DNA of 13,378 bases from an uncultured Succinatimonas sp. Its GTDB lineage: Bacteria; Pseudomonadota; Gammaproteobacteria; Enterobacterales; Succinivibrionaceae. Below the pieces are notes generated by a model. That model was not told the DNA's origin, did not search any database, and was given only the letters and a program-made list of their open reading frames with translations. The stretch covers positions 1 to 13,378 of the forward strand of contig CALFLJ010000152.1 of NCBI GenBank assembly GCA_937880335.1, written 5' to 3'. The position numbers and the translations under genes are program-made. Shown piece by piece: positions 1 to 6,950 of this stretch (its first letter is position 1; each line of letters begins with the position of its first letter).

Positions 1-370
1 ATTAACAGCTTTTAAGACATATTCTTATTTAAAAGCTCCTTTTTTAAGGCAGTTTTTTCGTTAGTTTTAGTTATGGTAACAAGAATGAAATTATGATATC
101 TCTTTAAGAGTTGCCTAAGTTATGAAATAAAATCAAAAATTTTATCATTCTGCCTTGTGGATCTGTAATTTAGAACCATACACTATTTTTTTAAAGCCAC
201 AGATTTTTTCTTCTTAACAATGATTATCAAGTGAAAGTAGATCAGACAAGAAATATATAAGTGCAAGGACAATATTACATTTTTTTGCCATAAGCACTGT
301 ATATAAAAGCCCTCCTTTTAAGTTTATAAATATCAGCCTTGTTTTTATATGTAAGTTTTACTTATAAAAA
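1..370. other. Gene-free AT-rich region downstream of glnA
   Basis: I see no open frame of useful length on either strand. The stretch is very AT-rich, with several T-runs. The only structures I can name are a 9-bp AT-rich inverted repeat at the left edge (listed separately) and a short palindrome around 221-229 that vaguely recalls a Fur-box core. It probably contains the 3' ends or intergenic space of a gene beyond the left edge. Confidence 0.6.
7..46 (+). terminator. Weak hairpin plus T-run at the left edge
   Basis: AGCTTTTAA at 7-15 is the exact reverse complement of TTAAAAGCT at 29-37, giving a 9-bp stem with a 13-base loop, followed at once by CC and six Ts. The order (stem, then T-run) fits an intrinsic terminator for a plus-strand gene ending left of the window. 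The stem is AT-rich and the loop long, so it would be a weak terminator. Confidence 0.3.
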
Positions 371-399
371 CCCCGGTAAATTTGTTTAATTTACCGGGG
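371..399 (-). terminator. Rho-independent terminator of glnA
   Basis: A perfect 12-bp stem, CCCCGGTAAATT at 371-382 against AATTTACCGGGG at 388-399, encloses a 5-base loop. Read on the minus strand the hairpin is followed by five Ts (complement of AAAAA at 366-370). It lies about 38 bases past the glnA stop codon. The plus-strand side also has a short T-run (403-407), so it may stop transcription from both directions. Confidence 0.9.
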
Positions 400-436
400 A
401 CATTTTTATTAGGGCTGAGAATGTTAAATAAGGATA

Positions 437-1846
437 TTAAAGAGCGTAGTAAAGCTCAAATTCAGCTGGATGTGGAGTTGAGCGAATACGAGTATCCTCA
501 GCAAGCTTAAGCTCAATATAAGCCTCGATGCAGTCCTCAGAGAATACGCCACCTTCAAGTAAGTACTCATGATCTTCTCTTAAGGCTTTTAAGGCCTCAT
601 CTAATGAACCACAAACTTGAGGAATATTTACAGCCTCCTCAGGAGGTAAGTCGTAGAGGTTCTTATCCATGGCCTCACCTGGATCAACTTTATTTCTAAT
701 ACCATCTAAGCCTGCCATTAACATAGCTGCAAAGGATAGGTATGGGTTTGCTGTACAATCAGGGAAACGGACCTCAATATGAGCTGCCTTTGGATTAATT
801 GAGTAAGGGATACGAATTGATGCTGAACGGTTAGCTGCAGAGTAGGCTAGCATAAGTGGTGCTTCAAAGCCTGGAACTAAACGTTTGTAAGAGTTTGTTG
901 ATGGATTGGTAAAAGCATTTAATGATTTAGCGTGTTTTATAATACCACCAATGTACCATAATGCCTCTTGTGATAATCCACCATAGAGATTGCCTGCAAA
1001 AAGATTTTTACCATCTTTTGCAATTGACTGATGAACGTGCATACCAGAGCCATTATCTCCAAATAATGGTTTAGGCATAAAGGTTGCAGTTTTTCCGTTT
1101 TGGAATGCAACATTTTGAACTACATATTTGTAGATTTGAACTTCATCTGCTTTTTTGGTTAAAGAATTAAATAATGTAGCAATCTCATTTTGTCCTGCTG
1201 TTGCAACTTCATGGTGATGAGCCTCAATAACAAGGCCCATTTGAGTCATAACTTTGCACATTTGAGAGCGGATGTCTTGAGAGGAATCTACAGGAGGTAC
1301 AGGGAAATAACCGCCCTTAACTGATGGACGGTAGCCCTTATTGCCGTTTGCATAGCGAGTTGAGGAGTTCCAGGCAGCTTCAATATCGTCAATCTCAACC
1401 ATGGAACCTTGTATATCAGATTTAAAGCGTATATCGTCAAATAAGAAGAATTCTGGCTCAGGACCAAAATAAGCTTCATCGCCTATACCTGTAGAGCGTA
1501 AGTACTCCTCTGCACGTTTAGCTACAGAACGAGGATCACGAGCGTAACCTGTTAAAGTTTCAGTTTCTAAAATATCACAACGGATAAGAATTGTTGGATC
1601 AGCAAAGAAAGGATCGAGCATTACAGTTTCAATATCTGGCATTAAGATCATGTCAGACTTATCAATACCGCACCAGCCTTCAATTGAAGAGCCATCGAAC
1701 ATTTTTCCGACTTCAAAGAATTTCTCATCTACACAAGAGATAGGGAGGGTTATATGTTGCTCCTTACCCTTAGTATCAGTGAATCTTAAGTCGGCAAAAA
1801 TCACATCGTTATCTTCGATGAGCTTCTTAACTGCTGCAAAGTCCAT
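437..1846 (-). CDS. glnA: Glutamine synthetase, type I (GSI-beta)
   Basis: Cytoplasmic dodecameric enzyme that joins glutamate and ammonium to glutamine at the cost of ATP, the main ammonium-assimilation step. At 469 residues it has the usual GSI length. Visible landmarks are the N-terminal beta-grasp segment with DGSSIEGW (51-58), the metal-ligand strand with E130 and E132 (FGPEPEFFLFD), the GSGMHVHQ metal/ATP loop (267-274), and the late NLYDLPPEE segment with Tyr398. That tyrosine matches E. coli Tyr397, the adenylylation target, so control by GlnE/GlnB is expected although neither gene is here. The start is supported by AGGAGT at 1853-1858, seven bases before ATG. It is monocistronic: strong terminator behind it and no gene for 1.1 kb in front. 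I see no sigma-54 promoter upstream, although this is common for glnA in enteric bacteria. Confidence 0.98.
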   Translation of the reverse strand: MDFAAVKKLIEDNDVIFADLRFTDTKGKEQHITLPISCVDEKFFEVGKMFDGSSIEGWCGIDKSDMILMPDIETVMLDPFFADPTILIRCDILETETLTGYARDPRSVAKRAEEYLRSTGIGDEAYFGPEPEFFLFDDIRFKSDIQGSMVEIDDIEAAWNSSTRYANGNKGYRPSVKGGYFPVPPVDSSQDIRSQMCKVMTQMGLVIEAHHHEVATAGQNEIATLFNSLTKKADEVQIYKYVVQNVAFQNGKTATFMPKPLFGDNGSGMHVHQSIAKDGKNLFAGNLYGGLSQEALWYIGGIIKHAKSLNAFTNPSTNSYKRLVPGFEAPLMLAYSAANRSASIRIPYSINPKAAHIEVRFPDCTANPYLSFAAMLMAGLDGIRNKVDPGEAMDKNLYDLPPEEAVNIPQVCGSLDEALKALREDHEYLLEGGVFSEDCIEAYIELKLAEDTRIRSTPHPAEFELYYAL

Positions 1847-1911
1847 TTAGGTACTCCTGATAATAAAAAAACGTAAACGGCAAAACTAGACTGTTTTCCT
1901 ATATCTAATAG

Positions 1912-1940
1912 ATTCTGAGGTTAAATAATTATTAAGTCAA
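1912..1940 (-). promoter_or_regulatory. Candidate sigma-70 promoter for glnA
   Basis: On the minus strand TTGACT (complement of 1935-1940) is separated by 17 bases from CAGAAT (complement of 1912-1917). That gives 5/6 and 4/6 matches to the -35 and -10 consensus. It would place transcription start near 1905 and a leader of about 60 bases. The region is so AT-rich that other matches are possible. Confidence 0.35.
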
Positions 1941-2625
1941 AAAAATTTTTTTTTAGCACTAAAATTAAACTCTAATTTATTTTATAGCGCATTTATAAAT
2001 TTTTATATTAATCTCTTTTAAATCAATAAGATAAATAAGTTGTGTTTACTTATATAATCAAAGCAAACGTTTTTTTCTGGTAAAGCAAGCTGAAATTTCA
2101 TATAAAATTCTTTATATTTTAATAAGTTAAATAATAATTATCTTAAAAAAACTTTTATAATTTAATGCACCAAAAGAAGGCGTAAAAATTTAATATTTTA
2201 GGTATGAGTTCAGAATTCTTTGACCTAATATGAGCAAAATCTATTTGCTGTATTTTCTAAGGCAATATTTTATAGTAAGGATATGATATTTAAAGCCTTA
2301 TATAAAATTTTTTTATTCTTGGAAAATATCATAGATGAGACGCAATTTACGCATCCCATACAATCACTTTTTCTCATTAGCTGCGTTCACTTTTACAAAA
2401 GTTTTCTGCTGCTTAATAAATTAGCGGATAGTGAATGGAGCTTAAGCAAAATTACATGTAATTTAAAATAAACAAACGCACAAGCAATTCTTTGTTCTTA
2501 AAATAGAATATCTGAATCTTTAAAATAAGAAGGATAGATAGAAGATGACACCATAAAGAGAGTCACTTAATAAAAAGAGTCTTATGAATGGATGATATCA
2601 ATTCAATGATAATTAGTACTAAATG

Positions 2626-2862
2626 ATTGCAAATTAAATATAAGCTTAAAGCTATCATCGGTATAAATGTAGGTAAAGTTTATTCTTATCTTAAAGTACG
2701 GAAATTTAAAAATATTTTAAGAATGACATAATTTGCCTTTATGGCCTGTCTAGAAAAACTTGCAGGCAAAAGGGAAGGATCTAGCTTAAGCTTACAAAAG
2801 TGTAAATATTTTTTATCAGGAGTTTCTTTTAAACCTGGATTTGATGTCAAATAAAGCGAAAA
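2626..2862 (+). pseudogene. Possible decayed coding remnant (unrecognised)
   Basis: One plus-strand frame can be read from just after a TGA near 2623 to the TAA near 2862, interrupted only by one TAA near 2730. It includes a second-half peptide of about 37 residues that begins MACLEKLAGKREG and ends GFDVK. The stretch 2750-2862 is less AT-rich than its surroundings. I recognise no family. Chance is a real alternative for a frame this short, hence the low confidence. Confidence 0.15.
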
Positions 2863-2998
2863 CCTGTATTAACTAATATATAATCAGAATAAATTAAAAA
2901 TTAATAGAAACTTTCTTAATGATTTGTATTGTACTAGCTCAATATTAAAAGACATTTATGTGAAGTAATTTTGCTGTGTTTTTTTTTATTGTAAAAGT

Positions 2999-3018
2999 CC
3001 CCTTGATTTAACAAGGGG
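2999..3018 (-). terminator. Terminator of the GNAT acetyltransferase gene
   Basis: CCCCTTG at 2999-3005 and CAAGGGG at 3012-3018 form a 7-bp GC-rich stem with a 6-base loop, only a few bases past the stop codon at 3025. On the minus strand the stem is followed by GAC and then TTTT, a short but usable T-run. Confidence 0.65.
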
Positions 3019-3024
3019 AAGTTG

Positions 3025-3522
3025 CTAAACAGTCTTTGACCACACTTCCTCTGCAATTACAGCCTCATTCAAGTTGGTCATATCTTCTCGAGTGATCCTA
3101 AATCCTAATTTTTCGTAGAATTTGCGAGCCATGTTATAGTGATTTACTTTAACTTCAATAGTAAGGGGGGCCGGGTGACTTTCTTTTATGTTTTCTACCA
3201 TTTTATTAAATAGTTTTGTGCCAATTCCTTTGCGCATTTGTCGATTATCAACATATATTTTGGGCATGTAATATAGATCTGGTCCCTGTTTTATTAAACA
3301 GGCGTAGGCACAGTCTATCCCATCAATTGTAGCAACATAGGCTATATGGTCATCACTATTTATATCATATCGTAATGCTTCCTGAGAATAGAGTCTGTCT
3401 AGCATGTAATCTATTTGCTCAGTGGTTAGTACGCCGTGAAAAGCATTTGGTAATACTTCTTCAGACAATTCCTTAATTTTATTAAGATCAGAGTAGGTTG
3501 CTTTACGAATTTCAATTCCCAT
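3025..3522 (-). CDS. GNAT-family N-acetyltransferase
   Basis: Predicted cytoplasmic acetyl-CoA-dependent transferase of 165 residues, normal for a single GNAT domain. Visible parts are the N-terminal beta1-alpha1 start (IEIRKATYSDLNKIKEL), the beta4/motif A segment MPKIYVDNRQMRKGIGTKL (86-104) with the pyrophosphate-binding loop at R97-K98-G99-I100-G101, and the C-terminal NHYNMARKFYEKLGFRI (127-143) typical of motif B, with the conserved tyrosine and GF. The acceptor cannot be predicted. AGGAGG at 3528-3533, five bases before ATG, decides the start. It has its own terminator and no partner gene, so it is probably a single-gene unit. It lies next to prophage and transposase remains and could be part of the same accessory patch. 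Confidence 0.92.
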   Translation of the reverse strand: MGIEIRKATYSDLNKIKELSEEVLPNAFHGVLTTEQIDYMLDRLYSQEALRYDINSDDHIAYVATIDGIDCAYACLIKQGPDLYYMPKIYVDNRQMRKGIGTKLFNKMVENIKESHPAPLTIEVKVNHYNMARKFYEKLGFRITREDMTNLNEAVIAEEVWSKTV

Positions 3523-3665
3523 AAATGCCTCCTAAAAATAAGGGCAATAAAATTATCTTTTTATTGAGTATAGTTTATTAAATCATCTATATTATAAATT
3601 TATCCTAAAATTTCAAAAAGTTAGCATTTATTTAAAAATAATATTTAATTTTGTGAGCTGGTTAA

Positions 3666-4040
3666 TTAAATTTGCTTGATTAAATGTTCAAATAATTTTA
3701 TTAAGAAAATTAAAAGCTCTAAAAAAATTATATTTAGCCAATTTAGATTGCATTTTTGCAAATTTAATCTGCATTTGGTTTGAACACTGATAGAAGTACC
3801 ATTGTATTGAATAGGGGTTTGATCTATATATCCTGTTAAAACCAAATCGTCATCGATAAAAATCTGGACTTTGTCACCTGGTTTGAATACATCATGCAGT
3901 TTCTTCTGTTTTGGGAATGAATAAGTTACCCCTAGTGAAAAAGAACGACTTAGTTCGTTTAATCCTGAGGTTATGGTTATATTTTCCCAATAACTGACCT
4001 CTTGATCTTTACATTTAAGTTTTACTTTATTTAATTGCAT
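3666..4040 (-). pseudogene. Truncated Mu-like phage tail/baseplate protein gpP
   Basis: The first 90 or so of 124 residues look like the N-terminal domain of Mu gp44/gpP-type tail proteins: a short strand-rich start, WENITITSGLNELSRSFSLG, then PGDKVQIFIDDDLVLTGYID (54-73), and a strand ending in SISVQTKCRLNLQKC where the family usually has a GRSxxxDLVDC-like segment. Family members are about 350 residues, so two thirds are missing. The last 25 residues are Leu/Ile/Phe-rich and may be a drifted continuation or non-homologous read-out to a chance stop. The start codon overlaps the end of the upstream lipoprotein gene by 10 bases. No other tail gene lies nearby, so this is a prophage relic rather than a working gene. 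Family assignment rests on pattern recognition only. Confidence 0.65.
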
Positions 4041-4348
4041 ATTACGTTATGATTTATACCATCTAATGATCCTGTATTTAAGCCTGGTCTGCAGGTAACT
4101 GTTTTGCCGTTTATTTCCACATAATATTCGATTGGATCATCAGGTTGAGGAACTCTTACATAATGTTCACTATTTATCTTTTCCCTATAAGCTTTAAGAT
4201 CTGCCTTACATTGTTCATCGCAAAATGCACCAATATTAGGCCCCGCTAGCTCTGGTTCTTTATAATATTCTCTAAGATATTCAGTAAGCGCCTGGCACCC
4301 GGAAAGGGAAAGTGAACTTAAAACCGCAAGCAAAATAACCTTTTTCAT
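4031..4348 (-). CDS. Small predicted lipoprotein with four cysteines
   Basis: The 105-residue product starts MKKVILLAVLSSLSLSGC, a classic lipoprotein signal peptide with an LSGC lipobox and lipidated Cys18. Gln at +2 predicts sorting to the outer membrane by the enteric Lol rule. The mature part carries C43 and C47 (CDEQC), C86 and C104, enough for two disulfides in the periplasm. I chose the ATG at 4346-4348 rather than the in-frame ATG 12 bases upstream, because GGAGGC (4353-4358) is a ribosome site four bases before the later ATG and the earlier ATG overlaps it. The gene overlaps the gpP fragment by 10 bases, so both came from one phage-like transcription unit. I recognise no family. It may be a phage lysis or moron lipoprotein. 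Confidence 0.75.
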   Translation of the reverse strand: MKKVILLAVLSSLSLSGCQALTEYLREYYKEPELAGPNIGAFCDEQCKADLKAYREKINSEHYVRVPQPDDPIEYYVEINGKTVTCRPGLNTGSLDGINHNVICN

Positions 4349-4359
4349 ATAAGCCTCCA

Positions 4360-4402
4360 TATACTTTTTTTAAGTATAGAAAGCATAACTTAGTTTTGTC
4401 TT
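4360..4402 (-). promoter_or_regulatory. Candidate promoter with overlapping palindrome before the lipoprotein gene
   Basis: On the minus strand AAGACA (complement of 4397-4402) lies 18 bases before TATACT (complement of 4373-4378). The -10 box is one arm of an inverted repeat, TATACTT at 4360-4366 against AAGTATA at 4372-4378, that ends right beside the ribosome site. A palindrome covering the -10 box could be a repressor operator. It could equally be a short hairpin near the mRNA 5' end. The match is modest in this AT-rich background. Confidence 0.3.
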
Positions 4403-4477
4403 AGTTTTTTTTATGATGGTTTTAGATGTTTTTAATAACGTATGTTTAAGATTTAATTTTGTAAGCTTGATGTGTGA

Positions 4478-4918
4478 TTAAGCCTGATAGGAGAAACGAT
4501 TAAAATAAAACGGTTTTTCATCAAATTTGGATCTTCTTACATGATCTTCTACAGCCTTTTTTAAATCTTCATTAACAGTATTTTCAAGTCTTTTTGTAAA
4601 GCGACTTCTTTTAGAGAGGAACTCTATTTTTTCGGTTCCATATTTATTGCAACACTTACATTTAAAGGTTCTATAGGTAATAAATAAAACAGCCTTATAC
4701 CCAAAAATTGAACCATCTTGTACAACTCTTTTCCTATATTCATGTACTACGACACTAGAGCCATTACATCCAGGGCAGATAGGTAATTCACTTTCAGGTT
4801 CAAGGTAGAAATGCATTTCTTTAGCACTAAGCTCTATTTTAAAATTGACAATTTTAAAACCTTTAAAGAAAAGCTTAGTGAAGACTCCTTGAAAATCAGG
4901 TACATTATCCATAGTCAT
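4478..4918 (-). pseudogene. Truncated ISL3-family transposase (zinc-finger end)
   Basis: The 146 residues match the N-terminal part of ISL3 (IS204/IS1001/IS1165 group) transposases. There is a Zn ribbon with CPGC (C48, C51) and CKCC (C87, C89, C90), VVVHEYRKRVVQDGSIFGYKAVL between them, then the family-like TEKIEFLSKRSRFTKRLE. Full ISL3 transposases are about 400 residues. Here the helix-turn-helix and the DDE catalytic domain are absent, and similarity fades after about residue 112, so the C-terminal tail is probably read-through after a deletion or frameshift. No strong ribosome site precedes the start and no terminal inverted repeats were recognised. It is an IS remnant that cannot transpose on its own. 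Confidence 0.8.
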
Positions 4919-4935
4919 TTGCCAAGATTGTTATT

Positions 4936-5277
4936 TTGCCTAATTCAATCTTAATTGGGAACGACTTTTTTTGTCAAAAACTTAGCAATTTTTACCTAGA
5001 GAATTTAGTCAACCACAAATTTGGCGAAGAGCCTATATTTATTATCTTAAAAAGACTGGAGAATATGCGGGAATGTAATAAAAGACAAGGCCCCGAAAGT
5101 GCATCTGTCGTTTATGACTTCTTGAACCAGTATGTTCAATATGGCACCAGAGGATAATTTAGGTTGCCTGCATCAAAACGGCAGGTATACACACCATTAC
5201 CCGGAAGATACCGAAGTCGTATATTATCGGCTCAGAGTTCAAACGACTGGATCACACCCCAGGGCTAACTTGCTGGT
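4936..5277 (+). pseudogene. Unrecognised broken reading frame
   Basis: A 73-codon frame ends at a TAA at 5155-5157, but the same frame then runs on for about 39 further codons (for example PLPGRYRSRILSAQSSNDW) to the next stop. The second half lies in sequence of about 50 percent GC, whereas flanks are near 20-25 percent. The later part of the first ORF (ENMRECNKRQGPESASVVY) and the continuation both look more protein-like than the N-terminus, and the ATG has no clear ribosome site. The simplest reading is a gene fragment with an in-frame stop, brought in with the neighbouring mobile-element debris. I do not recognise the family, and a structured RNA remains possible. Confidence 0.35.
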
Positions 5278-5472
5278 ATTTCCATACCATAATTTCATTT
5301 TATAGTTTTTATTTACATGTGACAAGAGCAAGAATTTCTAAAAATTTACACTTTGTTAAAGCTTTGGCGTATTTAAGCCAGTTTACTTAAAAAAATTATT
5401 TAATAAATTTTAATTTTAATTTTTTCTAGATTTGATTTTAGAAACACAAAAACTTTTTTACTTAAATAAACT
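5278..5472. other. AT-rich spacer before the aminotransferase promoter
   Basis: The GC-rich island ends abruptly near 5290 and gives way to sequence of about 20-25 percent GC with long A/T runs. No open frame, hairpin with a GC-rich stem or recognisable repeat was found. The composition step marks a likely junction between the imported debris and native sequence. Confidence 0.5.
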
Positions 5473-5501
5473 TTGATCAAAATCTCGATGGGACATATCA
5501 T
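5473..5501 (+). promoter_or_regulatory. Candidate sigma-70 promoter for the aminotransferase gene
   Basis: TTGATC at 5473-5478 and TATCAT at 5496-5501 are separated by exactly 17 bases, matching 4/6 of the -35 and 5/6 of the -10 consensus. Transcription would start near 5508, giving a leader of about 165 bases before the ATG at 5673. That leader contains the hairpin element described next. Confidence 0.45.
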
Positions 5502-5520
5502 TATGACGTATATTTCATTT

Positions 5521-5642
5521 AGCTTTGAGTGGAGGAACCTAAAAAGGGTTTTATAGCATTAAAAGAAGCAAAGATAAAAAAACTGTAGGATGTGGCTCCT
5601 TGCCTTGGCAAGTGAGGAAAATAATCGGGACACAATCCTGTA
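5521..5642 (+). ncRNA. Structured 5' leader, possible cis-regulatory RNA
   Basis: Two foldable modules lie between the candidate promoter and the aminotransferase ATG. The first is CTTTG (5523-5527) with CAAAG (5569-5573), enclosing AACC/GGTT. The second is larger: TGTAGGAT (5584-5591) with ATCCTGTA-like bases (5635-5642, two G-U pairs), then GTG/CAC (5592-5594 with 5631-5633), and inside it CTC-CTTGC (5596-5603) with GCAAG-T-GAG (5608-5616). A 14-base purine/A-rich strand (5617-5630) stays unpaired. The nested stem with an asymmetric internal loop resembles a small regulatory RNA. I could not match it to a known riboswitch class, and there is no T-run for a terminator. Confidence 0.4.
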
Positions 5643-5672
5643 TTTTGGCTTGACGACAAATTTATATATTTT

Positions 5673-6950
5673 ATGTGTGTATCTAAATCTGAAATTGATT
5701 ATTTAAAATTAGACAGTGAACTTATTGGCAGAGCTCAACATCTAACAGAATTGCCTTTAGTTGTATCTTCAACTCATGGACCTTTTATTGTAAATCTTGA
5801 GGGACGTGAGATTTTAGATTTTATATCCTCTGCCTGTACTCAAAATTTGGGGTTTGATTATAGAACAGATCCTAAATCAGGTGGTTTCCCGTTCCCGTAT
5901 GCTCCCGGTGTTGTGCAAATTCAATATGCTCAAAAACTAGTTGGTTTGCATAAAGGAAATTACAAAAAAAAATTAACTTTTGGAGTATGTGGATCAGAAG
6001 GGATTGATGCTGCCATAAAATACTGTCGAGCTTATACTAAGAGAAAAAAGATCGTTTCCTTTTACGGTGATTATCATGGAACGACTTTTGGATCATGTAC
6101 GCTCACTACCATGCCTGGGCGTATGAGTAAAAGTTTTGCACCAATGTTACCTGAGTGTTATTCAATTCCATTTTGCGATGACAGCAAGTCAATTGATGAT
6201 GTAAAAAAAACTATAGATAAGCTTATTGCTTTAAATCCAGATGAAATTGCGGGGGTAATATTTGAATCTGTTCAGGGGGATATGGGGATGTTACCCATGC
6301 ATCCTTACCTTATGTCAAAACTATCGCAGCTAAGCAAAAAATATGGTTTTTTAACTGTAGCAGATGAGATCCAGTTAGCTTTTTATAGAACAGGCCCTTT
6401 TTTTTCTTTCGAGAATTACCCTGATATGAAACCTGATCTAATTGTAATGGGAAAAAATATGGGGGGAGGAATTCCTTTAAGCTGTGTTATTGGTAAGGCT
6501 GAAATTTTAGATAGTCTAAGTCCAGGTGAGCATGATTTTACGTTAGCAGGAAACTCAGAAGCTTGTTTTAGAGGGCTTCATAATTTAGAAGCTATAGAAA
6601 AGCTCAAGTTATCAGGTGATATAGATAATCTTATTTCATTGGTAAAAGAACATCTTGATTTTTTAATTCAAAGATATCCTCATTTAATAAAAAAAGTTAC
6701 TGGCTTAGGTTTAGCTTATGGATTATGGCTTAAGGATATAAATGAAAATTGTAATTGTGAAAAAGCTGCAGCCTTTATGGTTAAACGTTGTTATGAATTA
6801 GGGTTATATACTCAGCGTTTATCATCATCATGGCTTAGAATTGAGCCTCAGCTTAATTTAAGCCATGATTTATTAGATAAAGGTTTTAAAATTATAGAGT
6901 TGGCTTTAAATGATCTAAACGCTAAATATTTTGTAACAATAAAACCATAA
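5673..6950 (+). CDS. Class III PLP-dependent aminotransferase
   Basis: The 425-residue length and fold-type I motifs fit the family of GABA, diaminobutyrate and acetylornithine aminotransferases. Visible are GSEG (107-110, phosphate cup), YHG (134-136), the ADEIQ segment with the PLP-pyridine aspartate D231, FYRTG (237-241) in place of the usual FGRTG, and VMGKNMGGGIPLS with the Schiff-base lysine K261. The enzyme would move an omega- or alpha-amino group to a 2-oxoacid in the cytoplasm. Substrate is not readable, though diaminobutyrate/GABA-like is a fair guess. There is no Shine-Dalgarno sequence: the 15 bases before ATG are AU-only. No alternative start exists between the upstream in-frame TAA (5622-5624) and this ATG. 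Its 3' end overlaps the convergent gene by 29 bases. Confidence 0.88.
   Translation: MCVSKSEIDYLKLDSELIGRAQHLTELPLVVSSTHGPFIVNLEGREILDFISSACTQNLGFDYRTDPKSGGFPFPYAPGVVQIQYAQKLVGLHKGNYKKKLTFGVCGSEGIDAAIKYCRAYTKRKKIVSFYGDYHGTTFGSCTLTTMPGRMSKSFAPMLPECYSIPFCDDSKSIDDVKKTIDKLIALNPDEIAGVIFESVQGDMGMLPMHPYLMSKLSQLSKKYGFLTVADEIQLAFYRTGPFFSFENYPDMKPDLIVMGKNMGGGIPLSCVIGKAEILDSLSPGEHDFTLAGNSEACFRGLHNLEAIEKLKLSGDIDNLISLVKEHLDFLIQRYPHLIKKVTGLGLAYGLWLKDINENCNCEKAAAFMVKRCYELGLYTQRLSSSWLRIEPQLNLSHDLLDKGFKIIELALNDLNAKYFVTIKP

Larger units (their letters stand above)
1861..2998. other. AT-rich intergenic region with no convincing gene
   Basis: About 1.1 kb separate the glnA start from the acetyltransferase terminator. 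The only open frames are short. One, of 62 codons at 2283-2471 on the plus strand, has its purine stretch only two bases from the ATG and an unremarkable composition, so I do not call it. A plus-strand frame from about 2626 to 2862 reads without stops except for one TAA in the middle and could be a decayed coding remnant. A half-site resembling an NtrC box (TGCACCA, 2166-2172) has a poor partner half. Nothing else structured stands out. Confidence 0.55.

Noticed and set aside
214..233. Fur-box-like palindrome (ATGATTATCA core)
   Set aside because: Only about 11 of 19 consensus positions match and no gene start lies near it in a suitable direction.
2166..2184. NtrC-like site upstream of glnA
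   Set aside because: The first half, TGCACCA, is good but the second half matches at only 4 of 7 positions, and no GG/GC-spaced sigma-54 promoter was found between it and glnA.
2283..2471. 62-codon plus-strand open frame
   Set aside because: Its purine-rich stretch is only two bases from the ATG, it has no recognisable motif, and open frames of this size are expected in such AT-rich DNA.
4921..4958. Inverted repeat AAGATTG/CAATCTT as an ISL3 terminal repeat
   Set aside because: It lies just outside the transposase start on one side only, does not resemble ISL3-type ends, and no matching copy is seen at the other side.
5161..5290. tRNA or tmRNA in the GC-rich island
   Set aside because: A TTCAAAC run recalls a T-loop, but no acceptor stem, anticodon arm or CCA end can be paired around it.
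5584..5672. Cobalamin riboswitch
   Set aside because: A stretch resembling GGGA...AATCC is present, but the conserved cobalamin-box bases and the downstream CCC/ACTG core are missing.
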